Positions 30,128 through 36,472 of a stretch of DNA of 36,472 nt are shown here, in pieces (positions within the stretch are counted from its first letter, which is position 1; the number at the start of each line of letters is the position of its first letter). This DNA comes from CBDUQN01 sp965369375 (GTDB lineage Bacteria; Krumholzibacteriota; Krumholzibacteriia; Krumholzibacteriales; Krumholzibacteriaceae): NCBI GenBank assembly GCA_965369375.1, contig CBDUQN010000022.1, positions 1 to 36,472 on the forward strand, written 5' to 3'. The position numbers were made by a program, and so were the translations under genes. The notes beneath the pieces were generated by a model, which was not told where the DNA came from, ran no database searches, and saw only the letters and a program-made list of their open reading frames with translations.

Positions 30128-32113
30128 ATGGATATCGGTTTGTTGAATAGACGCTTGTTCACGGCGCTGTGCATACTCGCGATCGCTTTCGGCTCCGCTC
30201 GTGGAACGGATACCGGGGAGGAGGAACGGGAAAAAGGGGGATGGATTGTATCGGGGAAACGATCGGCCTTTGCGCCGTCTCCGGTAGTCCGGCATACGCC
30301 CCTTCCAGGACGTTTGACGACATTCAGCCCGGCCCGGGAGGTGCGATCGATCCTGAGCTTCAACGACACCATCTGGATCGGCACCGAAGGCGGACTTTTC
30401 GCCTACGATGCCGCAGAGGACACCGTGTCGGCAGTACACGGCCCGTTTTTTTATTCGATACGGTCAATCGCAGTCGATGATGCCGGATCGCTCTGGATCG
30501 GCGGTGAGGGGGGCATCAGTATCCGCGGCGAGGGGAAATGGCGGCATTACGACAAGAAACGGAAACCTTTCTTCGAGCGCGTGCGTGATGTTGTTCATGG
30601 AGACGGCCGGATGTGGATCGCGAGTTACGGAAATGGATGCGCCTACGTCATGGATGATTCCATCACGATCTATACGCGCGAGGATTCCCTGCTCGATGAC
30701 CGGGTTTTGAGCATAGCGGAGGAAACACCGAGCTCCATATGGTTCGGCACGGCAAGCGGTCTTTGCATGACCGACACGCTTCAGTGGGCTTCGATGCGCT
30801 ACGGCAACCGGATCCCCATCGGAGCGGTTCGAGATATCATCTTCGACGAGGGGGGAAACCTGTTTCTCGCAGTTGCGGGACAGGGGGTGATTCTCTACAG
30901 TCTCGGAAGGGTGAAGGAGTTCGGCCCGCATGACGGTCTTCCAAGCTGGGAGATAAACGCTTTCAGTCTCGATCCGACGGGGCGTGTCTGGGCGGCCGGC
31001 CGTTCCGGCCTGAGTATTTTCGACGGCACCGGATGGACGCCCTACCGAATGCCGGGTGTGGCGCTCGAGCGCTTTCGTTTTCTCTCCATCAGCCACGATC
31101 TCGAGGGAACATCATACGCGGGAACCGATGAGGGGACGGTCCTTGTCCTCTCACGGGACAATGTCGGGACGGTCTATATTCCTCAGGGATTTCCCCATTC
31201 GCGCGTTGCGGAGATACGCATGCAGGACGATGCCCTGTGGTTCCTTACCGTCAGTAGTATCTTCAGACTCGATGGATCGATGAGCGAGGTCGAACCACCG
31301 GCCGCGTGGTGTGCGGGTGCGATGACGGATCTCTATGTGGATTCGCGCGAAGAGATCTGGGTTACAACGAGATTCGGGATTTTACATTTTCATCGGAACG
31401 CGTGGGAGATCTACGACAGGCGTCAGGGACTGCCCACGGAATACTTTAATCATCTTTCGCGCGATTCGAAGGGGCACATGTGGTTCGGCACGTTCGACGC
31501 GGGAATCCTCGAATTTACCGGTTCCGGCTGGGTGCACTACACCGAGGAGCAGGGTCTTCCGGACAATCGAATCACCGGCCTAGTCGTTGACAAGTCGGGA
31601 GATCCGTGGATCGTTTCGATCGGAGACAGGGTGGCCAGATTCAGTGGGGGTGAGTGGGAGGAGATTCCTCTTCCGAATCGTGTGCTCGAAGCTGAAACGG
31701 AGACACCGGATACGCTCCTGCGACTCGATCCCGCCATCAGGTTCATCTCGACTGCCAAACACGAGAGTCGAGTGCGGGAGGATGAAAACGGGACTGTTCT
31801 CGGTCTCGACGGTAGGGGGCGCTGCATCGTCGCCGGCAGGGACGGGATATGCATTCTCGACGGCGCCGAGTGGCGCGTGATCGATCCCCCGAAGGATCTG
31901 GCGGATGCGATGCCGACCGCGGTGCTCGGAACGAGCCGCGGAGAGATTTGGCTGGGGACCGACGCCGGCGCATTCGTTCTGAGAAACGGAACCTGGCACC
32001 GGATTTCAGCCCTTAACGGATTGGCGGACGACCATATCCTCGCCATCACCGAGGACGCTCAGGGGAGGATCTGGCTGGGGACCCAGTTCAATGGGATTGT
32101 GATGTATCAGTAG
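30128..32113 (+). CDS. Exported double beta-propeller (two-component regulator propeller repeats) without kinase
   Basis: 661 residues, ATG 30128 with AGGA 7 nt upstream. The N-terminus is a signal peptide (to about residue 26). I count 14 propeller repeats of the form (L/I/V/M)W(I/F/A)G....G(L/I) (for example IWIGTEGGLF, LWIGGEGGI, IWFGTASGL, IWLGTDAGA, IWLGTQFNGI), enough for two seven-bladed propellers. This is the known periplasmic sensor architecture of hybrid two-component systems, but here there is no Y_Y_Y domain, membrane segment or kinase after it. The frame ends at IVMYQ within the last blade. It may be a secreted binding protein or the cast-off sensor of a former receptor. No kinase gene is adjacent. 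Confidence 0.88.
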   Translation: MDIGLLNRRLFTALCILAIAFGSARGTDTGEEEREKGGWIVSGKRSAFAPSPVVRHTPLPGRLTTFSPAREVRSILSFNDTIWIGTEGGLFAYDAAEDTVSAVHGPFFYSIRSIAVDDAGSLWIGGEGGISIRGEGKWRHYDKKRKPFFERVRDVVHGDGRMWIASYGNGCAYVMDDSITIYTREDSLLDDRVLSIAEETPSSIWFGTASGLCMTDTLQWASMRYGNRIPIGAVRDIIFDEGGNLFLAVAGQGVILYSLGRVKEFGPHDGLPSWEINAFSLDPTGRVWAAGRSGLSIFDGTGWTPYRMPGVALERFRFLSISHDLEGTSYAGTDEGTVLVLSRDNVGTVYIPQGFPHSRVAEIRMQDDALWFLTVSSIFRLDGSMSEVEPPAAWCAGAMTDLYVDSREEIWVTTRFGILHFHRNAWEIYDRRQGLPTEYFNHLSRDSKGHMWFGTFDAGILEFTGSGWVHYTEEQGLPDNRITGLVVDKSGDPWIVSIGDRVARFSGGEWEEIPLPNRVLEAETETPDTLLRLDPAIRFISTAKHESRVREDENGTVLGLDGRGRCIVAGRDGICILDGAEWRVIDPPKDLADAMPTAVLGTSRGEIWLGTDAGAFVLRNGTWHRISALNGLADDHILAITEDAQGRIWLGTQFNGIVMYQ

Positions 32114-32298
32114 GGGAAGTCGCCGAGATGGATCGGTCCGGCGGCCCGTTCGACTCCCTTGACAATCGAACCTTCCCGCACGAGCTCTATCATTGCGTTG
32201 ATATCGGGATGGAGCGGACGATCGTCATCGAGCCGCGCAACCCGCAGTACACTCTCGATATCCAGGTTATTGCCATCAATGACGACCCGCTTTGCCAT
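32107..32298 (-). pseudogene. N-terminal fragment of an aromatic amino acid / histidine ammonia-lyase
   Basis: 63 residues from ATG 32298 (GGAAGA about 6 nt upstream) to a TGA at 32107-32109, which overlaps the 3' end of the propeller gene. The first half reads VVIDGNNLDIESVLRVAR, closely like the start of HutH/PAL-family lyases (IDG..L.IEDVV.VAR), followed by a helix and a V..GSIVKGV segment where these enzymes continue to the VYGVNTGFG motif and the MIO-forming Ala-Ser-Gly. None of that core is present here, so the piece cannot be active. It reads as a remnant left by deletion or recombination. An alternative is a chance similarity of a short orphan ORF. Confidence 0.45.
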
Positions 32299-32449
32299 AA
32301 TAAGTCTTCCGATCGGCCGGAAAAAATGCAAGATAACCATCCACATTGCACCATGTTATGTCAAGAGAAACGGCCGGGCGCGGGGCTGAGCGCGCTTATA
32401 AGCCGGTGCGCATCTTTTAATTAAAAATATTTCAGATAAAAGTTTAATC

Positions 32450-32478
32450 TTGACACGTAGTTTGCTAGTTATTATGGT
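32450..32478 (+). promoter_or_regulatory. Sigma-70 promoter before the glycosyltransferases
   Basis: TTGACA (32450-32455, perfect), 17-bp spacer, TATGGT (32473-32478). The predicted 5' leader to the GT2 start is about 185 nt, long enough for leader-mediated control. Confidence 0.6.
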
Positions 32479-32583
32479 TAGCGCAAAAGGAGAGGTATAG
32501 AAAAAACGCTACTGTTTTCAAAGACCTAAGCTGCACTCGTTACGTGGAATAGTTAGGTATGTGAAAGCAGGAAGCGTATTTTT

Positions 32584-32667
32584 TTGAGCTTAGCCATAAG
32601 AATACGTTTGACGATTGGCATGAGTGTGGTATTAGTATTGATTTTGCTCATGCTTGGGAGTGAGTAG
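32584..32667 (+). CDS. Possible short hydrophobic leader peptide ORF
   Basis: TTG 32584 to TAG 32665-32667, 27 codons, ending directly before the GT2 ATG. The peptide would be SLAIRIRLTIGMSVVLVLILLMLGSE after Met, basic at the front then hydrophobic, like a small membrane peptide. AGGAAG at 32569-32574 lies 9 nt upstream. GGGAG near its end serves as the ribosome site of the next gene. Could be translationally coupled to it; the evidence is positional only. Confidence 0.3.
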   Translation: MSLAIRIRLTIGMSVVLVLILLMLGSE

Positions 32668-33930
32668 ATGGATTTAGTGGCCAGGCTGCTTTTCTTTTCT
32701 TCCATTGGGATTATTCTGTATGTTTATGCAGGTTATCCCATCGTATTATTTATCCTCGGTCTCTTCAAGAGACGCCGGAAACAGCGTCCCGATGAGTTGG
32801 AGGAGTATCCGAGCGTCGCGCTGATCATCTCCGTCTACAACGAAGAAAAGATAATCAAGGAAAAGATCGAAAACAGCCTCCAACTCGATTATCCGAAGGA
32901 CAAGCTTCGAATCGTAATCGCGAGCGACGGCTCCATAGATGATACGGAGAGGATCGTCAAGGAGTACGAGGGGGGGAACATCGTTCTCAAATCCTTCGAC
33001 ATCCGTGAGGGAAAGAGCGCCGCACTCAACAGGACGATCCTTGGGATAAACGAAGAGATTCTCGTATTCTCGGACGCCAACGCGTTTTATAAGGAAGATA
33101 CACTCAAGAAACTCGTGCGGAACTTCGCCGATGAAGATGTGGGATGCGCGGTCGGCCGGCTCGTATACGTGAGCAATCATTCGTATGTCGGACGCGGCGA
33201 GAGCCTCTACTGGCGGTACGAGTCACTTCTCAATCGTCTCGAAAGCCGGATGCGATCCGTGCTGGTGGGAACCGGGACGATATTTGCCATCAGGAGAGGA
33301 CTCTTCAGGCCGGTAATGAATGATGTCGCCAACGATTTTCAGGTTCCCGCCGAGGTCGCGGCACAGGGGTACGGCGTCGTATACGAGAGCGAGGCTATTG
33401 CGTACGAACGGTCGACGTACTTCTTCAGAGAGGAGTTTGCCCGCAAGAGAAGGATTATCGTGCGGGGTCTCACCGGTTACCGGCACCTGAAGCACAATTT
33501 CGGGAGTCCCTTCAGGGTATTCCAGTTCATATCCCGCAAGCTTCTCAGGTGGTGGATCGGACCGTTGCTGCCCCTTATCTACTTTACGAATCTGCTGCTT
33601 ATCGATAATCCGATATTCATGACGCTCTTTGTCCTTCAGAATATCTTCTATATCAGTGCGGCTGTCGGAGCGCTGCTTCGAAGGGGAAGGATCCAGTCGA
33701 AGTATTTGTTCGTTCCGTTTTACTTCGTGCTCGTCAACGCTGCCTCTCTTGCTGCAATAACAACTTACCTCAGCGGGAGGCGTCTCTCCTCCTGGGAGAA
33801 GGCGGAGACGACACGGGATGTCCAGGAGCATGCATTTCTCAGACCTCATCTCACGGTAATCGAGGGAAAAAAGGATTACTCCTACCTTGAGAAGCGGGAA
33901 AGCATGGAAAACCTCGAGAAGATCCCGTAG
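32668..33930 (+). CDS. Membrane glycosyltransferase family 2
   Basis: 420 residues, ATG 32668 with GGGAG 8 nt upstream. TM1 at about 8-32 is followed by a GT-A domain: SVALIISVYNEEKII, VIASDGSIDDT (nucleotide Asp), REGKSAALN, VFSDANAFY (DxN/DxD equivalent) and GTGTIFAIRRGLF. C-terminal membrane segments (about 285-310, 315-345, 350-370) follow a basic amphipathic RKRRIIVRGLTG region. This is the GT2 processive-type layout found in polysaccharide synthases; it transfers a sugar from a nucleotide donor to a lipid or growing chain at the inner membrane. The extra C-terminal 50 residues are cytosolic and charged. It is followed 9 bp later by a GT4 gene. Confidence 0.9.
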   Translation: MDLVARLLFFSSIGIILYVYAGYPIVLFILGLFKRRRKQRPDELEEYPSVALIISVYNEEKIIKEKIENSLQLDYPKDKLRIVIASDGSIDDTERIVKEYEGGNIVLKSFDIREGKSAALNRTILGINEEILVFSDANAFYKEDTLKKLVRNFADEDVGCAVGRLVYVSNHSYVGRGESLYWRYESLLNRLESRMRSVLVGTGTIFAIRRGLFRPVMNDVANDFQVPAEVAAQGYGVVYESEAIAYERSTYFFREEFARKRRIIVRGLTGYRHLKHNFGSPFRVFQFISRKLLRWWIGPLLPLIYFTNLLLIDNPIFMTLFVLQNIFYISAAVGALLRRGRIQSKYLFVPFYFVLVNAASLAAITTYLSGRRLSSWEKAETTRDVQEHAFLRPHLTVIEGKKDYSYLEKRESMENLEKIP

Positions 33931-33939
33931 AGCACTTCG

Positions 33940-35103
33940 ATGGAATCATACCGAATCCTCTTTTTTGTCAGCTCCCTCAAATTGGGTGGCGCCGAAAATC
34001 ATCTTCTCAATCTTTGTCGTTTTCTGAAATCGTCCTCGCATGTGCCCGCGGTTTGCACTGTTTCGTCCCGCAGTGGAGAGCTCGAGGACGTCATCGCCGC
34101 GGAATCGATTCCTCTCTTTCGTCTCGATCTCGGATCGCTGAAAGAACTTGCCTTTCCGGGAGCTGTTCTCAAGGTCAGGAGGATCGTGCGAGAATTTGCC
34201 CCCGACATAATCCACGCCCATATGTTCCACGCTGAGGTTGTTTCGGCCCTCGCCGCCCGTTTCTCAAACGCTCCGCTCTTTGCCACCAGACACAGCGCCG
34301 GGCTCGAGTTCGAGGGAGGGAGGCGTTGGGCGGTTCGTATGATGAGATCAAGATTCGATTTGCTCTTCGCCGTGAGCGACGAAGCGCTCGAGGAAGCGGT
34401 TCGAATGGGTTATTCCAGGAAGCGTCTCGTCACGCTCCCGAACGCCGTCGACATCGACCGGTTTCGTCCCCTCGATGACGCGCAGAAGGGCGAACGGAAG
34501 CAGTTACTGCTCGAGGCTGTTTTTCCCGGGAGAGTCCGGGGGCGGGGTCTTATCGTTGGCTCCGTCGGCGGCCTGAAATCGGTCAAGAATCTCGCCCTGA
34601 TACCCCGGATAGCGGCGCGGTTTCTTCGTGAGAGACCCGATCTTGCGCCCTCTGTGCGGTTCGTGATCGTGGGGGAGGGGCCGCAGCGGGAGGAATTGAC
34701 GAGGATCGCTGAGGAACTAAGGGCTTCCGCCGTTGTCACGATGCCGGGGAGCACCGATCGTCCTGAGGATTACTATCCACTCTTTGATGTCTTCATTCTG
34801 CCGTCTCTCACGGAAGGCGTGCCGATGGCGCTGCTCGAGGCGATGGCTTCCGGCGCCGCGTGCGTGGCGACCGATGTCGGCGGCGTGGGGGAACTTCTCG
34901 GTCCCGCGGGCGAACTCGTTCAGAGCGGAGACGAGGACGCCCTGTACCGGGCCGTCGAAATGCTGCTCGACGATGCATCCCTGCGGCGGGAGCTAGGGGA
35001 GAAAGCCCGACGGAGAGTGGCGGATAATTATGACATACGCGCCTGGGGCAGGAGGATCGAAGACGCCTACCGTTCGGCTTTCGTCGGGAAGAGAGGCGGG
35101 TGA
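33940..35103 (+). CDS. Glycosyltransferase family 4 (GT-B)
   Basis: 387 residues, ATG 33940. GT-B N-domain: RILFFVSSLKLGGAENHLLNL (the Gly-Gly-Ala-Glu acceptor/donor loop), DIIHAHMFHAEVVSALAAR, FATRHSAG. C-domain: AVSDEALEEA, LPNAVDIDRFRP, GSVGGLKSVKNLALI, VIVGEGPQREEL, ILPSLTEGVPMALLEAMASG (the EGVP..LLEAMA E-x7-E motif) and VATDVGGVGELL. A retaining transferase using a nucleotide sugar in capsule, LPS or exopolysaccharide assembly. It begins 9 bp after the GT2 gene, with no separate promoter seen, so it is the second gene of the pair. The specific linkage cannot be read from the sequence. Confidence 0.93.
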   Translation: MESYRILFFVSSLKLGGAENHLLNLCRFLKSSSHVPAVCTVSSRSGELEDVIAAESIPLFRLDLGSLKELAFPGAVLKVRRIVREFAPDIIHAHMFHAEVVSALAARFSNAPLFATRHSAGLEFEGGRRWAVRMMRSRFDLLFAVSDEALEEAVRMGYSRKRLVTLPNAVDIDRFRPLDDAQKGERKQLLLEAVFPGRVRGRGLIVGSVGGLKSVKNLALIPRIAARFLRERPDLAPSVRFVIVGEGPQREELTRIAEELRASAVVTMPGSTDRPEDYYPLFDVFILPSLTEGVPMALLEAMASGAACVATDVGGVGELLGPAGELVQSGDEDALYRAVEMLLDDASLRRELGEKARRRVADNYDIRAWGRRIEDAYRSAFVGKRGG

Positions 35104-35285
35104 GAGGGCGCTCATTTGCGTCGAACCGGATTCCATCCGGTAATGCTTTCGAAAAAGAGAATCCAGCGGCCGCCTCTCGGGATGCTCCATGCCGACGATC
35201 ACCCCAAAAAAGTGAAACTTTTAACCTCCCTCGGGAATATATTATGAGAGAGGAACGTGGAACGGTCGGCTTTCAAATTGAAAAG

Positions 35286-35322
35286 AAGGAGGTGAGAGGT
35301 CGTCCGAGACGACCCCTGAGAC
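35286..35322 (+). promoter_or_regulatory. Distant Shine-Dalgarno with hairpin before the PDZ gene
   Basis: AAGGAGG (35286-35292) is 30 nt from ATG 35323, too far for direct use. Between them is a perfect 7-bp stem GGTCGTC (35298-35304) and GACGACC (35308-35314) with a three-base loop; folding would shorten the effective distance to about 13 nt. Upstream (35208-35222) AAAAGT-gaa-ACTTTT is another dyad. Confidence 0.45.
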
Positions 35323-36423
35323 ATGAAAAGAATCGTTATCGTTTCTATTGTCATCTTCGTAGCGATATCGTTTTTCGTTACGACCTTCGCCTTCGCCGGC
35401 GAAAAGAAATGTTGCGCTGACAAGATCGCAGCGGCTCAGAAGAAAGACATCTATGTGAAAAGCGACGGCGAGAATGTCCTTGTCTACAGCGACGACGGCG
35501 ACGGCGAGATCAAGATCAGGAAGAGCGGAAAAGGCGCCTACATGGGTATCTATATGGAGGACCTTTGCAAGAAGGCTATCGAGAAAAACAAGTACCCGAA
35601 AAAGACAGGCGTTTTAATCACCAAGATTGTCGAAGACAGTCCCGCCGAGAAGGCCGGCATAAAGAAAAACGATATTATTTTCAAAATTGCCGGCAAGGAA
35701 ATCGACTCGACAAAGGAACTCTCAATGACTGTCAAACAGCATGAGCCCGGCGCGGAGATCGACGTGGTTCTCTATCGCAAGGGAAAAAAGAAGACGATCG
35801 GGATTACGCTCGGCGAACAGCCATACGAGTTTTACACCTTCAACGCCGATGAATTCAAGGACTACGCGATGGAGCTGGGCAGGTACGCGGGTGACATCGG
35901 CAGTTCGGTCGGTTTTTGGCTCAAGGACAACTTCGGGCTCAAGGGGAGACTCGGGCTGCATGTCATGGAACTGGACGAGGATATGGCGGGTTACTTCGAT
36001 GTCAAGGAAGGCGGGGGAGTCCTCGTTCTCAAGATATCGGAGGACAGCCCGGCCGAGGAGGCCGGTATCAAGGCGGGAGACGTCATCACGCTCGTGAACG
36101 GGGAAAGGATATTCGAACCCGAGGATCTGATCGATGAATTGTGCGGATTCGAGGAAGGCGATGAGGTCGAGCTCACGGTGGTCCGTAAAGGGAAAAAGCA
36201 GAGTTTCAAGATAGAGCTCGAGGAGGACTATCTCAGTAGGAGAATAATGGTTCGTCCCCCGAGGACAATCCGCAAGGTTCCGAAGTGGCAGCACTTCGAT
36301 TCCCCGCAAGTCGAGGTGAATGTGTATGAGAAGGAGCTGGTGGAGAAAGAGCTCGAGAAGCTCAAGAAAGAGCTCGAGAAGCACGAGGAGCGAGTGAAAG
36401 AGCTCGAGAAAGAAAAGAAGTAG
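35323..36423 (+). CDS. Exported protein with two PDZ domains and a C-terminal coiled coil
   Basis: 366 residues. ATG 35323 is forced: an in-frame TGA lies at 35317-35319. Signal peptide to about residue 25 (TFAFAG), then an unusual Cys-Cys pair (EKKCCADK) that might be lipidated only if the lipobox were closer. PDZ 1 spans about 72-165 (GAYMGIYMED, GVLITKIVEDSPAEKAGIKKNDIIFKIAGKEI) and PDZ 2 about 208-300 (LGLHVMELDE, GVLVLKISEDSPAEEAGIKAGDVITLVNGERI); both hold the DSPAE.AGI..GD motif. The tail (about 335-366) is a Lys/Glu heptad coiled coil. No protease domain, so not HtrA/DegP: more likely a scaffold or chaperone-type periplasmic adaptor. It follows the GT4 gene after 219 bp. Confidence 0.9.
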   Translation: MKRIVIVSIVIFVAISFFVTTFAFAGEKKCCADKIAAAQKKDIYVKSDGENVLVYSDDGDGEIKIRKSGKGAYMGIYMEDLCKKAIEKNKYPKKTGVLITKIVEDSPAEKAGIKKNDIIFKIAGKEIDSTKELSMTVKQHEPGAEIDVVLYRKGKKKTIGITLGEQPYEFYTFNADEFKDYAMELGRYAGDIGSSVGFWLKDNFGLKGRLGLHVMELDEDMAGYFDVKEGGGVLVLKISEDSPAEEAGIKAGDVITLVNGERIFEPEDLIDELCGFEEGDEVELTVVRKGKKQSFKIELEEDYLSRRIMVRPPRTIRKVPKWQHFDSPQVEVNVYEKELVEKELEKLKKELEKHEERVKELEKEKK

Positions 36424-36472
36424 CGTGATCGCGTGGCCAGCCGCCGAGGCCGCGGCGGGGCGGCGGTCCCCC

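Larger units (their letters stand above)
32299..32667. other. 369-bp AT-richer intergenic region
   Basis: No confident gene. It holds the promoter at 32450-32478, a ribosome-site-like AAAAGGAGAGG (about 32484-32495) with no start codon at the right distance after it, and a possible 27-codon frame (32584-32667). The stretch 32405-32480 is markedly AT-rich. It separates the lyase fragment from the glycosyltransferases and marks the start of a new transcript. Confidence 0.6.

Noticed and set aside
32601..32640. Another promoter at TTGACG (near 32609)
   Set aside because: No -10 of useful quality at 16-18 bp; the perfect TTGACA at 32450 is better.
35214..35245. ECF-sigma promoter (GAAACTT and a distal element)
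   Set aside because: The -35-like GAAACTT is suggestive but no TCTAA/GTCTAA-like -10 lies at 16-17 bp.
35100..35420. ORF running across the start of the PDZ gene (106 codons, includes ATG 35244)
   Set aside because: It overlaps out of frame, encodes a basic low-complexity peptide and has no ribosome site at its start. The PDZ frame carries a signal peptide and two domains.
1..36472. tRNA or rRNA genes, transposase, phage or toxin-antitoxin genes
   Set aside because: No cloverleaf, rRNA stretch, DDE transposase, integrase or toxin-antitoxin pair was recognised by eye; a covariance-model scan would be needed to exclude small RNAs.

Overview
The window reads as a piece of chromosome from a Gram-negative, didermic, probably uncultured bacterium near the FCB group (Krumholzibacteriota, Eisenbacteria or Latescibacteria-like). 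The evidence is the density of exported and outer-membrane proteins, a phosphodiesterase ending in a type-A sorting / FlgD-Ig-like C-terminal domain, DUF4136 lipoproteins, an orphan regulator-type double propeller, GC-rich coding with CTC-rich leucine use, and frequent TTG/GTG starts. The phylum is an inference. I saw no phage, insertion sequence, CRISPR array, rRNA or tRNA.

Left part (1-3372): five exported proteins on the + strand. Two are paralogous beta-barrels (the first cut by the window edge), followed by a Spy/CpxP-like helical periplasmic protein, a DUF4136 lipoprotein and a third barrel. Next (3637-10627) comes an FhlA-like GAF / sigma-54 activator, a possible -24/-12 promoter, and a co-directional set: ABM-domain protein, DapA-family lyase/aldolase, BASS-type transporter, two tandem DUF202 membrane proteins, and a SulP-STAS anion transporter with no ordinary start codon. 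This looks like a regulated uptake and catabolism module for an organic acid or anion whose identity cannot be read from the sequence. Two more DUF4136 lipoproteins follow (10824-12042), each with its own promoter-like sequence.

Middle (12199-19773): the most unusual block. A helical lipoprotein, a 1029-residue secreted phospholipase-D-superfamily protein with an N-terminal beta-rich (possibly barrel) domain, and two different POTRA/Omp85-like outer-membrane proteins all lie on the + strand and end at a terminator. I infer an envelope-lipid or outer-membrane biogenesis system. Convergent to it are an endonuclease/exonuclease/phosphatase-fold lipoprotein and an S9-like serine hydrolase (- strand). 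From the divergent promoter region runs a barrel-like gene with a broken N-terminus, overlapped by a secreted alkaline-phosphatase-superfamily phosphodiesterase.

Right part (24687-36423): tyrS, a CMD/AhpD-like protein, a Wzz-type chain-length protein, a sirtuin (- strand), an M61/M1-like metallopeptidase lipoprotein, a 14-repeat propeller protein, a remnant of an aromatic amino acid ammonia-lyase (- strand), two glycosyltransferases (GT2, GT4), and a two-PDZ periplasmic protein with a coiled-coil tail. Short tandem duplications (units of about 20-40 bp) recur at gene junctions throughout the second half of the window.
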